Shown here in pieces: positions 11,234 to 21,297 of a stretch of 64,000 nt of DNA; within the stretch, counting starts at the first letter, position 1; every line of letters begins with the position of its first letter. A program made the translations under genes and the position numbers. The stretch covers positions 806,001 to 870,000 of the forward strand of contig OX595993.1 in NCBI GenBank assembly GCA_951394045.1, given 5' to 3'. Source of the DNA: Nitzschia sp. DOCU1. Its lineage: Eukaryota > Bacillariophyta > Bacillariophyceae > Bacillariales > Bacillariaceae. The notes beneath the pieces were generated by a model. That model was given only the letters and a program-made list of their open reading frames with translations. It was not told the DNA's origin and searched no databases.

Positions 11234-12388
11234 CTATCTCGGCTCGTACTTTGGCACCTTGAGATATTGACCATGTCGAAGAGGCCGAGTCTCGTGTTCC
11301 AATTCTAAAATAATGGCTTGATCGTTTGATACATCTGTAATGTACCGAAATCGAAGCGTACGACTCGCACAAGCTTCTTCCCATGTATCGCAAGAATCCA
11401 AGTGGGTAAAGCGGGGATTGGTCCAAATCAATTTTCGGTCATAAAGACGCTGATAGAGTTCCGCAAAGTTGTGCGTATAGACGCAAATATGAATCCCTTT
11501 GCTAGCTTGCTGTAACTGTTCAAAATTGTCGATTGATTTTTCCACAAAGACCAAGTGAACGCCAGGACCGACCGATACCACGGCAACCATTGCCTCCTTG
11601 GATGTTTCGTCGTCATTGTCAATTTGCTTTTGTTGCGGTAACATGTGGACGGTACACTGGAGCATGTCTCGATAAAAGGACGCAACTGCCGACGCTGTAC
11701 CTGGAGGACAAGGTAGTTCCATGTAACGAATTCCTGGCTGATCTCGGACCGCCATGCGATGGCTTCCATAGATGCCACCAATGGCATGCGCCGCCACCAT
11801 TTTCTTGGTTGAGGATGGTGACGCATGATTGTTTTGAATAGAATAACAATGAAAGATATTGCCCCAAGGTCCTCGTAGCGTAATACAATCCGAACTATCC
11901 GACACGAGTCCAAACAGAGTTCCTTCAAAGTCGTTGGCTTGCAGGGCCGCTTGAATTCGGGATCGCAGAGTCTCCAAATTCGGAACTGCCAATCCAATAC
12001 TTCCACCCGCCAAGACTTGAGGCGCTTCATTTTCTTGAGCAACTGCCAAATGAAATTGTTGCTGCCCCAGATTGACATGAAACGACTTGCCGGCATCGGG
12101 GGTACATCCTAATACATCGACATAAAAGCGTTCCACCAATGATCGGGGACCCCCCGTTATTAAATTGACATGCTCCATCCACACAATGCCTTGGAGGTCC
12201 AAATTACTACAATCTCGTTGGGCGGCTTCCACCACCAATTCCTGGAGTCGAGATCCTCCCAAGGAAGAAGAAGACGCCATGCAGTTGTTATTGGACGACG
12301 TTGGAGCAGTACTCATGCCGTTGGATAACGCTACTAGCAAATGATGGAGTAGAATCGATACACACACTGACGTGGAATAAAGCTTCAT
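11234..12388 (-). CDS. Two-module VOC (glyoxalase/dioxygenase-fold) protein with signal peptide
   Basis: 384 aa from the ATG at 12388; an in-frame ATG at 12460 would add 24 residues but bury the hydrophobic signal (MKLYSTSVCVSILLHHLLVA), so I prefer the inner start. Two vicinal-oxygen-chelate modules are visible: residues about 65-180 (WMEHVNLITGG, FYVDVLGCTP, LRGPWGNIFHCY) and about 205-370 (YMELPCPPG, FYRDMLQC, GVHLVFVE, ILELEHETR). VOC folds bind a metal and include glyoxalase I and extradiol dioxygenases. The usual His/Glu ligands are only partly evident, so the activity is undetermined. Entry to the secretory route, possibly the plastid, is inferred; no Phe follows the predicted cleavage site. 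The gene is divergent from the cyanase. Confidence 0.8.
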   Translation of the reverse strand: MKLYSTSVCVSILLHHLLVALSNGMSTAPTSSNNNCMASSSSLGGSRLQELVVEAAQRDCSNLDLQGIVWMEHVNLITGGPRSLVERFYVDVLGCTPDAGKSFHVNLGQQQFHLAVAQENEAPQVLAGGSIGLAVPNLETLRSRIQAALQANDFEGTLFGLVSDSSDCITLRGPWGNIFHCYSIQNNHASPSSTKKMVAAHAIGGIYGSHRMAVRDQPGIRYMELPCPPGTASAVASFYRDMLQCTVHMLPQQKQIDNDDETSKEAMVAVVSVGPGVHLVFVEKSIDNFEQLQQASKGIHICVYTHNFAELYQRLYDRKLIWTNPRFTHLDSCDTWEEACASRTLRFRYITDVSNDQAIILELEHETRPLRHGQYLKVPKYEPR

Positions 12389-12794
12389 TGCTGTGGATGG
12401 TGGGTAGTGTTGTTGCGATTGGAATGAGCGCTTCTGCCTTTTGCTGTCGATTTTGGTCATGGTGGTCAGTAGGTGTCAATCATTTGTGGCAAAGATACGG
12501 TCGCGGGCATCACCAAAACGCGAACGAAGGACGTACCAATATGTGACGCATGAAAATGGCGAATCCAAGTGGGGACGGACAGTCTGGCTTCGTCAGAAAG
12601 GGCATATATTTTTCCATCTGCTGACGCATGACGTGACGCCACCTTGGATGCCGGAATTTTGACACCAAAATCTTTTTTCGGATACGTACCTCCCATCATT
12701 GTTGTTGTGAGGACCATTGGATGTTGTCAATTGGATTGTCATCTATTTTCTTATTGCTTGAATCATTCTATCCTATTAACCATATCATTTCACA
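12389..12794. other. Divergent promoter region, VOC gene / cyanase
   Basis: This probably holds both promoters. A minus-strand ATG frame at 12717-12466 (83 codons) lies inside it. It has unremarkable composition and no recognisable motif, and I do not call it a gene. Confidence 0.45.
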
Positions 12795-13385
12795 ATGTTT
12801 CTTTGCCGTCGTGCCATTTCGTCTCCTTTGGTCGTTCTCACGATCACGATGATGATGCTGGCATTCTTCCAGCAGCAGGCAAGTGCCATTCCTTCACCCT
12901 CGGCGACTGCCGATCGCGTGCATCGTGTCCTCACTGCCAAGGCGGAATCGGGATTGTCCTATGATGAGTTGGCAATGAAATTGGGTGTTACCAACACATA
13001 TGCTGCCCAGTTAGTATTGGGTCAAGCCAAATTGACCGAGGCGACGGCGGTCAAATTACAACAAGCTCTACCTACTTTATCGGCCGACGATATTCAAGAC
13101 ATGATCCAGTCGTTTCCCATGCGATCCTTTGAGGATTCGATTCTCAAAGAACCACATATTTATCGAACCTACGAGGCTGTGACACACTATGGAGTTGCTA
13201 TTAAATCCATTATTAATGAAATGTGTGGAGACGGAATCATGAGTGCGATTGACTTTTATTGCGATGTGGGAACGACCATTGGCAAACATGGTGAAAAGCG
13301 GGTTGTGATTACATTCAATGGCAAGTTTTTGCCATTTATTGAGCAGGCCTCGCAAGACAATTCGGCGCCGAGTCCGCGAAAGTAA
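12795..13385 (+). CDS. cynS: Cyanase (cyanate hydratase) with N-terminal signal sequence
   Basis: Cyanase converts cyanate plus bicarbonate to ammonia and CO2 (via carbamate). The 196-aa protein has a hydrophobic leader (1-31, ending QASA) and then a complete cyanase: a helix-turn-helix-like N-terminal domain (about 40-105) and the C-terminal catalytic domain. The catalytic residues fall at Arg124, Glu127 and Ser150, with exactly the spacing of Arg96/Glu99/Ser122 of the bacterial enzyme. The family end (VVITFNGKFLPF) is present. The enzyme is usually a homodecamer of about 156 residues; the extra 40 residues are the leader. The leader lacks a Phe after the predicted cleavage site, so export, or periplastid rather than stromal location, is possible (inference). 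Confidence 0.95.
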   Translation: MFLCRRAISSPLVVLTITMMMLAFFQQQASAIPSPSATADRVHRVLTAKAESGLSYDELAMKLGVTNTYAAQLVLGQAKLTEATAVKLQQALPTLSADDIQDMIQSFPMRSFEDSILKEPHIYRTYEAVTHYGVAIKSIINEMCGDGIMSAIDFYCDVGTTIGKHGEKRVVITFNGKFLPFIEQASQDNSAPSPRK

Positions 13386-13829
13386 ACGAGTGCAGAGTGT
13401 GATGCTATCTGGATGTACTATTCGGGGTCGTGAGTGAATCTGTTAGATGAAACAACAACGGCGCAGAGACTAATTCCAAACAAATCAAAAAGATGACAAC
13501 AAATTGTAGTAGCAGCAATACAAATGTACTTTGTTCTATAGTAGCTGCCGCTGCCATTATACTGCTGCATCTTGTCGAGGCATCTATGCCACGGTGTCGA
13601 GAAGGGTCGACTGGCTCGACCTCATGGACACCAGCAGCACGCGCAGCAGACGCAACGCGGTCGACTACTTCGATTTTTGTCAAAGTGACCTTTTGCGCAC
13701 AATTCGCGGGTGATCTTTTAGCTCTGGCCTTGATATGATTGGTCGATTGTTTACATCCAAAAGCCCCCCGACTGATTGTTCGAAGAAACACCACGAAACC
13801 TGCCACCACCCACACCATCTCTTAGAACG
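13386..13829. other. Intergenic, cyanase / small unknown gene
   Basis: About 440 bp without a supported gene. A minus-strand frame at 13818-13405 and short plus-strand frames exist, but none shows coding-like composition or a conserved motif. It presumably holds the cyanase 3' UTR and the promoter of the gene at 13830. Confidence 0.5.
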
Positions 13830-14486
13830 ATGGCTTTCATCAGCGTCAGGCCTCATAATACACCCCAAACAACAACCCATCGAATACATCCATCCTGCGC
13901 CAACGATATGAATGCCGGTGGAATCGTCCTACGAAGCTCTGCTGCCATGAGACGACTCTGGCCAAGGCAACGACAACAATTCGTCCAAACAACAGCAGCA
14001 AGCCGACGCGTATCGTCCACGGCTCGTCGTCTACGACTACAGCCGACACTAAGGAGCTCAATACAAGCCAGTCTGATCCAGGAACCGCGAATTCACCGTC
14101 AAGTCACTCGAAAGATTCACTTTTTGCCACTCTTGGGTCTATGGGGTGCCAAACATCTGACAGCTTGGACTATCTACAATGCATGTAAAAACTATGGGTG
14201 GCCCAGGGTTTATAGGCGTCTGTTGGAACAAAATCGAGCCATGATGGGAAGCAATCAGGCAAATATCCAGCGGGCGATTCGAATGGCGATTGAAGCCCCA
14301 CCTCGGTTTGCGGCTCAACTATCTCAACAATTTCAGATTTTGGAGCCCCTGTTGCAACGAATGGCAAGTCATGCCGAGCCCAGAGTTCCATCGTTTCTGG
14401 TAGCGATTGCCAAGTATATTGTCCATTCACAGAAACCAGTCAAGGTGGTGCAGGACATGATGAACGCTGCATCAGGAAAGAAATGA
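13830..14486 (+). CDS. Small basic protein of unknown function, possibly mitochondrial
   Basis: 218 aa from the ATG at 13830; the frame upstream begins at TTG, and a later ATG at 13908 would give 192 aa. I do not recognise it. The N-terminal 90 residues are rich in Arg/Ser/Thr/Gln with no acidic cluster, as in mitochondrial presequences. The remainder is a compact alpha-helical-looking domain (IHFLPLLGLWGAKHLTAW, then IRMAIEAPPRFAAQLSQQ) ending in Lys-Lys. No transmembrane segment is certain; residues around 95-110 are moderately hydrophobic. It converges with the HPP gene downstream, 152 bp away. Confidence 0.55.
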   Translation: MAFISVRPHNTPQTTTHRIHPSCANDMNAGGIVLRSSAAMRRLWPRQRQQFVQTTAASRRVSSTARRLRLQPTLRSSIQASLIQEPRIHRQVTRKIHFLPLLGLWGAKHLTAWTIYNACKNYGWPRVYRRLLEQNRAMMGSNQANIQRAIRMAIEAPPRFAAQLSQQFQILEPLLQRMASHAEPRVPSFLVAIAKYIVHSQKPVKVVQDMMNAASGKK

Positions 14487-14638
14487 TTGGAGCAAAACTA
14501 CGAATGCTACAGTTGGTGTCTTTCGGGATTGTCTTGTCCTACAATTTGATTTGTTGAGTGAACGTCGCCGTGATGTGGTAGGCATTGCCAGGGGTGATCA
14601 TGCGCTGACTACTTTTCTTCTCCCCCCCCCCTCTTCTA

Positions 14639-17017
14639 CTAGCACCCTGCAGTATTTTGGGTGGATGGATCTTCCTCGGGCTTGGAAGAGCTTGAATCCT
14701 CTGCGGCAGAAGTTTTATCATTCGCCACTTTCAGATCATCCAAGTCAAGGCTTCTTTTGCTCGGATCAAGGGCAGGCATCTTGGATCCTTCGTTGTCGTC
14801 GGCGTTTTGCTGGTTGGTTTCCACCAATTCATCGACACGGCAACACAAGATACTCTGCCAAAAGTTAATGCAAAATCCAAAACAGGTTTTGATTAAGTAC
14901 CAAACACCAAAGTTGAGATATGTTGGGTACTGGCGCTTATCACTCAAGTTGTTGATCAACGTTGCCGTAATCCAAGCAATGACGTTCCCAAGCAGCATGA
15001 GAGGCAGAATCATCCAATCAAAATCGCCTGAAGCAATGATCAAGGCGGCAGCACCGGCCGGTGGATGAGTAATACCCAATCGCGTCATCGAAGCAATGGC
15101 ACATGCGGTGGCCAAGGGGACACGAACCCACAGGGGCAGTGCCGTTTCCGGAATGTACGCAAACAAAAGGGCGATCACAATTGCGATGGATTGACCGTAG
15201 AGGGCATTTCTAGGTTGCGATGCTGGGGCCATGGCCAATCCGTATTGAAGCGTCATCTACATTGAAGCAACGAAACAAAAAGTTCACGTGAGAACACGAC
15301 AAAAGTGGGGATGAAAGAAGCATCTCGTCATAGCTGGCTGAAGGCTTACCAATGCACCAAACGGTCCCAAGACAATCATATATTCCTTTTCAGTTGCTTC
15401 TTGAATGCTCTTTGACGTGAAGGCAAGAAGCAGGAGAGTCACAAAAGCACCAAAGAAAGTCAAGATCGATTCACCTTGTTCCATGGGAGGCGGAGGTTGC
15501 AGATTGCCTCCCTTCAGTTTCCTGCCGTAAGACCTGAGGTAATAAAAGAGTTCACTACCGTCATCCTCGTCCTCATCGTCGTCTTCGTTCTCCTCGTTGA
15601 CCTCTTCTCCCTTGTTTTTTTCGGCGGCTTCGATCGCCGCCCTCTTTGGCTTTTCCAAAGCCACGGACGCACCGACGAGTTGTGCCACCGCCTTCATGTA
15701 GGCAACATTCTCTGGGGCGTTTAGAGTTTCTTCGGGGGTTACGGATTGTGCGAGAAAAAGGACGATTCCTTTTTGTCCTTGGAACTCAAAGCGAATTCCA
15801 GCAGCTTTCCCAAAGCCAGCATCCTCCAAGAGTTTGAGGCGAAGGAAAGTAGGCTGATCGGGATCTGATGTCAACGAGTAGATGTCGCGCCAGAGTAGCC
15901 CTCGTTCATGGTGTCTTTCATGGAATGCATCGACTGCCTCGAGATCATTGCTTCCTAATTCTTTGAGTCCGACGGATCCTCTGCGAAAGAGTGCGACTGA
16001 AGCTCTGCGCACCATCGAAGGTCGAGATCGTCTCTTTGGTGGGCGCCCTTGACTTGTAGCACCTTCCAGGCTTGGCGTGCTTTGAGCGGGCGCCTCTGGC
16101 GGGGCAAGCTCCACAATTTCAGTCTTCTTGAGGTTTGCAGGGTCGAAATCAGAGGGCGATTCCGAAGCTTCGTTTCCTTCTTCCATCGCGGCAAGAAGCA
16201 CCGCCTGTTTCAAGGCAAGGCTACGTCGTTCTCCCTTGTCAGAAGAATCCATCGAGATGTTAGAGTGAAGAGATAGGTTCCCACCAGTGTTCCTCGCGCT
16301 TCGTCTAAAACTCGTTTTCTTGGAAAAAAGATTTCGTATGGACACGCCCGATGAGCTGTGTCGCCTGGAACCATCAAGTCGAGGCTGACCAGTGGTGGTG
16401 CCTTGTGCGTCATCAAGTTGACCGATATCATCATCGCCATGTTGGTACGTATGGTGTTCAAGAAACCCCATGGCCTTGTCAAGTAAATTGTGGCGTCCGT
16501 CTCCTCCATTGGCTGTCCACAAGCCACCTGCCAACCCGGTTCCAGGGAGTTGACTTGGAGGAGCCACATAGTCGTTTCGTGTCTTGTCTTCGATACGAGC
16601 CAGAGCTTCGGAATCAGCCGCTTTGAAGCCAGGATCCCGATACCATCCCCCAGCCGGCTGGACCAAGCTCATGTCGTCGAGAATCCATGCCTCCACGGCG
16701 TCGACACCGCTGGCATAGCGACCAGCTTCGCGTAAAGCGTTGTACAGCCGAGTTTCATCACTGTACGATTCTCGCCCCGGGCTTGGTGAAGCAGTAACAC
16801 TTGACGTTTTGGACTTTCTGCTGGATCTGGTGCGGCTGCTGCCTGCCCTTCTGGTGCTGCTCGTCCCAGTAAGAAGATTGTTGGCACCACTACTCCCTCC
16901 GGAGCTTCCACCAAAGCGAAATGAAAACAACGCCCGGCGACCAAAACTTGTGCTCGCGGAACTTCCCAACGAGATTTTGCCAGTGGAATCCCTCTCGTCT
17001 TCCTTCTTTGACGCCAT
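14639..17017 (-). CDS. HPP-family integral membrane protein with long soluble N-terminus
   Basis: Two exons, 17017-15350 and 15256-14639, around a 93-nt GTAAGC...TAG intron; 761 aa. The C-terminal region (about 505-690) is an HPP domain: several hydrophobic helices, GPFGAL joined by the splice to a QPRN motif, and the signature HPPAGA (HPP at 620-622). Plant plastid HPP proteins include nitrite transporters (NITR2 type), so anion transport is possible but not shown. The first ~500 residues are soluble: a basic Ser/Arg-rich, low-complexity start, a region resembling no domain I know, and a Glu/Asp run (about 470-490) just before the membrane part. No plastid presequence is seen at the ATG at 17017. 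Confidence 0.85.
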
Positions 17018-17767
17018 GATGCTGGTGCTTTCACTCCTTGCAAGAGGCCGAGATGATGATTGAAAGACCTAGTATAAGGGCCGCGTTTTCTCCGCAGGTT
17101 ATTATCTTGTTTTGCCTCAAAACTAAACCAAAATTAGGATAGCATACCGATAGCAATCGCAAACTGGCGTTGGCCTGGAACCAACATCGAGCCGATATAT
17201 CTCTTCAAGACGTTTGCATGCCGCCTCCTTCCTCGTGTCCCCCCAAAACTGCATATCTGCCGATACAACATTGGAGACGAATCATGATGTACAGAACTCT
17301 CTTAACTCAATTGCCTCTCGTGGTTACGACCCTCCTTGCACTATTGCCCCTCCCTTGTGTGTAGTCGAGATTGCGACATAGCGAAGATTCCGATTTTAGG
17401 ATTGAAGGGCTCCTTTTCTGCTGCCGGCAGTTTGTGGGATGGACCAAACAAGAATCGCCGCGCGCGCCCGGCAATAATCGATTTCGTCAGCAGGATGGCT
17501 CGTCGTCGGCACGACATGACGTACATATCTATGATACATAAACAACAACAGAATCGGCTTCTACGACTAAAGTGATTCAGAACAAATAGAGGGATTTTTG
17601 CTTGCGTCATCAACGCGTCAGCATCCCCTTTGGATCTTTCCTCCGTTTCGTCGATTTGCATGTCTTTCCAACATATCGATGGAGGTGGTGATGACCATGC
17701 CGATAGAACAATAACATTCATTATCGACTACCTAGTCGAGTACAGCTCTTTTGATACCTCAACAACA
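17018..17767. other. Divergent intergenic region, HPP gene / plastid glutaredoxin
   Basis: No supported gene in about 750 bp. The open frame that reaches into the glutaredoxin from 17630 starts at TTG and lies upstream of the proper ATG. A GC-alternating stretch (CGCGCGCG-like) is near 17460. Promoters for both flanking genes are expected. Confidence 0.55.
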
Positions 17768-18352
17768 ATGAATCTTCGACATGGAACAAGCTGGTGGTTT
17801 GCGGCAATGGGAATGATGGCCTTGTCGTCGCTTGTCGTCATGACGGCCGACGCCTTTGTCGTCCAATCTTCTAGTAGAGCTAATATTGAACTTTTGCGAG
17901 AAAGGCGCCAGACGACCGCTACTGTTTGGATGGCACAAGATGATAACGAAATCCAGGAGAAGAAGAAAGAAGAGGATCCCCTTCAAGCCGTCATTAACGC
18001 CATGTACGGTGGACAACCCTTGACATCGGAATCTCCTCAGGAAACTCGTGCCCGCATTCAAAATCTTGTGGAGAGTCACCCCGTTCTTCTGTTTATGAAG
18101 GGCTCCAAACAGTTTCCTCAATGTGGATTTTCCGATACGGCCACTAAAATTCTCGAAACTTTGAACGTGGACTTTTATGCGGTGGATGTGTTATCCGACG
18201 AGGCCATTCGACAAGGAATCAAAGAGTATTCGCAATGGCCGACCATTCCGCAACTGTACGTTCGAAAAGAATTTATCGGTGGAAGTGATATCATGCTGGA
18301 AATGTATCAGAATGGAGAGCTGGCGGAGTTATTGAAGGGGGAAGAAAAGTAA
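17768..18352 (+). CDS. Plastid monothiol CGFS glutaredoxin
   Basis: Monothiol glutaredoxins of this class bind and deliver [2Fe-2S] clusters with glutathione. The protein is 194 aa from the ATG at 17768. Residues 1-29 form a signal peptide (hydrophobic core about 10-25) ending in ADA, followed by Phe30: the A-x-A|F junction diatoms use for plastid import, then a Ser/Arg-rich transit segment. The glutaredoxin fold starts at about 90. The active site CGFS is at 119-122, Lys111 is the conserved Lys before it, and WPTIPQLYV and GGSDI match the glutathione-binding TVP and GG(S/C)D motifs. This corresponds to the plant plastid GRXS14 type. Stromal Fe-S assembly is the expected role. Confidence 0.93.
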   Translation: MNLRHGTSWWFAAMGMMALSSLVVMTADAFVVQSSSRANIELLRERRQTTATVWMAQDDNEIQEKKKEEDPLQAVINAMYGGQPLTSESPQETRARIQNLVESHPVLLFMKGSKQFPQCGFSDTATKILETLNVDFYAVDVLSDEAIRQGIKEYSQWPTIPQLYVRKEFIGGSDIMLEMYQNGELAELLKGEEK

Positions 18353-18801
18353 ATAGATCTACTAGCGAAGAGTAGCGTGCGAGAGGTTTGGCACCTAACA
18401 TTCCGCCATTAATTGAATTGCTTCAAGAATACTAAACGGGGTTAATACATAATATAACGTAGTCTATTAGAGCAGAATAGCCACAACCTATAGGAATATC
18501 CAGTTGCAGCCATCCATTCATATATATTGTTTGCAATGCTTTGCTGGCACTATATATTCTGTGTGCCATCCCTCCGCGGCATAAGAAACTTTCACAAACA
18601 TACAACGATTGTCCAGTTCATTCATTCATCAAGGATCCACTGCTTCGAGGTATGGATTGATAATAAATAGCGGGGTAGATGAAAGAATTGTTCTTTCACT
18701 CCCCTTGTTGTTGTCCAAAACTAAAGGTAATGGAGACGACGCCTGCCTGTCAAGACGACCTCCCGTGGATGAAACACGTATTCTTCTTTCGATTGCTGCT
18801 C
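18353..18801. other. Intergenic between convergent genes, about 450 bp
   Basis: No gene is visible. The first part is AT-rich (for example TATATATTG near 18522) and presumably carries the 3' UTRs of the glutaredoxin and LRR genes. Plus-strand frames from 18609 onward run antisense into the LRR gene and are shadows. Confidence 0.5.
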
Positions 18802-20406
18802 TCAACTATTGCGTACTCGTTTTCTTTCTCGCACCAACCGACTCGAGAATCGTGTTGCTACTGCTGGTTCATCTCTAGGACGACGGCGTTTCCGCGAGAC
18901 TGCTGCTGGTGCTGCTACTCGTTTCGTATCCCTGCTTGAACGAGGAATTGATGGCTTTTCGTCGTCGTCCTCATCCACTACTCCTTGCACCGTCGACCCT
19001 TCTTTGCTTCTTCTTCTTTTCGTCGCTCCTCTTTCTATGTTATTGTTCCGTAGGATGGCATTGCTTGTGCTGCTCGTGCTACTGCCGATAATCGCACCCG
19101 GTACTCCCACCATGGCCTGTACCAATGGATACAAGTTAGGAGCTCGTTGGGCGTTGGTCCGAGAAATCCGATTGACTCGTTCCAAGCAATGCGGCCATAC
19201 ACTGGGTGCTGTCGTGGGATTTTGTGCAAATTGTCGTATAAAAAATTGACAGCTATTGTGATAGTGCAACCAGGCACGGATCGTCGACCGTAATCGAATG
19301 GTTTTCATTTGGGGCGTTCCGTCAGGAAAGAATTCATCATGAGTCAATTGATAAATGCGAGGATGATGTTTGAGCAAATGAATCAAGCGTGTCATATCGA
19401 AATAGCTACACAGTCCATTTTGATGCAATCGTAATTGTTCCACGGAATGATTGGCAAACAAGGCTTGAAACAAACCATCCTTGTCCAAGGGAACAATCGT
19501 AGAATGATGGAGAGCGTCTTCCTGACGATGATGAATGAGTAGATCATCATCGCCCACTTGATTGAGTCGCGACACGTCTAGAAGACGGATACGACACGCG
19601 GGATCTTCCAACAAGCGTTTCAAGGCTGAAATGGATCGAGGACCCAAGACGGATCCTTCCAAATCCAATAATCTTAGGGAGCGATGACCGACTAATGCTT
19701 CGAGCAATTGCGCTAGCTGTCGATCCGTCCAGCCAATCATACTCAAATCCAAACATGTCAATGTGGTGTTGGCGGCCAATCCTCGTGCCAAGTGCCATGC
19801 AGGACTATCGTCGCCACATTCCACATCATCAAACGTGCATCCTCGTAGTCGTAGCCTTTGAACCCCTCGATTGCGTCGTGTCGTTCGTAGTCCTTCAAAC
19901 AAGACTTTGGCGGTTCGTGCCTCAATGCACATGGACGTCAATGCCAATTGCTGTATAGTTCCCGCTCGTAAGACATCTCGAATGACGTGTGCCACTTGAA
20001 AGCCCCACCTATACCGAGGTCTGATACGACGGCCGGTATGGGCCATGTCTTCAAATCGATCCAATATTTGTGCTAGCTCTTCCCCTGCAATGCGCAATCC
20101 ATCAAAGAAACGATGATGATTCTGATTTCGAAGCAAAGTTTGTCGCAATACCGATTCCATACTTTGATCCAACGCACATACTTGCAAGTCCAACAAACAC
20201 TCAATCGAGTCATTCTTTTTTCCTTCTTCCACAACGTCCATGCAATGGTGAATCTTTTGCACTAGATCGCCCACGGTTTGCTGGTCGTGAATCAATTCTT
20301 CTTTTGCGGGAGCAATGGGACGGAGTACGACACGAGTCACCTTGCTCTCACCGGAACAATCCGTACTATCTTCCAAGGCAACCTCGTTCCTTTGAAACAT
20401 GTTCAT
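18802..20406 (-). CDS. Leucine-rich-repeat protein with basic C-terminal tail
   Basis: 534 aa from the ATG at 20406 (the frame upstream starts at TTG). The central region (about 190-330) has ribonuclease-inhibitor-like LRRs: VQRLRLRGCTFDDV, LTCLDLSMIGWTDRQLAQLL, LRLLDLEGSVLGPRSISALK, IRLLDVSRLNQVGDDDLL. An alpha-helical stretch precedes it (about 15-120). After about residue 440 the chain is Ser-rich with several Arg/Lys clusters (ATKRRRSK, SRKRRRPRD, RERKRVRN) that look like nuclear localisation signals. This kind of LRR protein is abundant in diatoms and usually uncharacterised. A binding role in the nucleus is inference. Confidence 0.75.
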   Translation of the reverse strand: MNMFQRNEVALEDSTDCSGESKVTRVVLRPIAPAKEELIHDQQTVGDLVQKIHHCMDVVEEGKKNDSIECLLDLQVCALDQSMESVLRQTLLRNQNHHRFFDGLRIAGEELAQILDRFEDMAHTGRRIRPRYRWGFQVAHVIRDVLRAGTIQQLALTSMCIEARTAKVLFEGLRTTRRNRGVQRLRLRGCTFDDVECGDDSPAWHLARGLAANTTLTCLDLSMIGWTDRQLAQLLEALVGHRSLRLLDLEGSVLGPRSISALKRLLEDPACRIRLLDVSRLNQVGDDDLLIHHRQEDALHHSTIVPLDKDGLFQALFANHSVEQLRLHQNGLCSYFDMTRLIHLLKHHPRIYQLTHDEFFPDGTPQMKTIRLRSTIRAWLHYHNSCQFFIRQFAQNPTTAPSVWPHCLERVNRISRTNAQRAPNLYPLVQAMVGVPGAIIGSSTSSTSNAILRNNNIERGATKRRRSKEGSTVQGVVDEDDDEKPSIPRSSRDTKRVAAPAAVSRKRRRPRDEPAVATRFSSRLVRERKRVRNS

Positions 20407-21297
20407 GTTTGCCACTACTCTAATGTCGTTGTTGCTGGTACTACAACTTGATGGTTCAGATATCAGTAGTAGTGGCGGAGGCGGCGGTGATCTCAAACCC
20501 CACCAACAACAACAAACACAAGTCTGCAACAAAAGTTACTACCATACTTGAAAGAAAGTTGTGGCACAAAATCCCAAGTCCTTTTTGGGGCCTTGCATGT
20601 GGCGAAGCACGGCATTACGGTCGTTGCGCGGTATTCGAATTAAGAGAAACCTGTAGTCCTAGCTGTTGTCACAATGACGTCTGGCTGGTAACGCACCCAA
20701 ATGTTTTCAATGGCGGTAAACACCAATATTACCAAACATACAAGACTGACTTCCTGCCAACGGTCATCATTCGAATGAATCGTAAGCCTGTAACGGAAGT
20801 AAAACCGAAGAAAGGGACTTGCAAAACTTTAAGATTTTTTGAAACAAAAAAAGCTGGTCACATTAAACATGTCACACTGACTGCTGTCCAAGCTAGTAGA
20901 CCTTGAAATTGTTGGCGAATCCAGATTTCCTCTACAAGGAAACCTATAGTTCCAGCAAATTCGCTTTATATAATTAGTAGGAAACTTAAATGCAAGTATT
21001 ACACGCAAGCCCCTACTCCTTGGCGACGAGTGTGGAGAGAGGATTATGATGCCCCGATTTAGCTTCATTTGGTGCTGGCTACTAGTCGCTGCCATGCATG
21101 AAGCACCCGATGGGTTGATGCGCGCGCATCAGGGAAAATGTTGGGTCTGGCGGAGAAGGAGGGCCAGTGTTCATTGATCTTGCCATCCAGGACTAATTCA
21201 TCCATCCGACAGGGATGATATTCCACACGGATATTCGCAATACAGCAAGATCCTCGCTGTCAAGACTCCTTTTCCCACCACAACGCCCTTATTGTAG
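20407..21297. other. Intergenic, about 890 bp, LRR gene promoter side
   Basis: No supported gene. A 152-codon plus-strand frame at 20448-20906 overlaps the 5' leader of the LRR gene; its product has no motif and a Lys-rich, mixed composition, so I treat it as chance. A CGCGCGC alternation occurs at about 21120. Confidence 0.5.

Noticed and set aside
12466..12717. 83-codon minus-strand ATG frame between the VOC and cyanase genes
   Set aside because: No motif, no presequence, and it fills a divergent promoter; a frame of this length is expected by chance here.
20448..20906. 152-codon plus-strand frame upstream of the LRR gene
   Set aside because: Overlaps the 5' leader of the LRR gene, has mixed Lys-rich composition and no recognisable domain.
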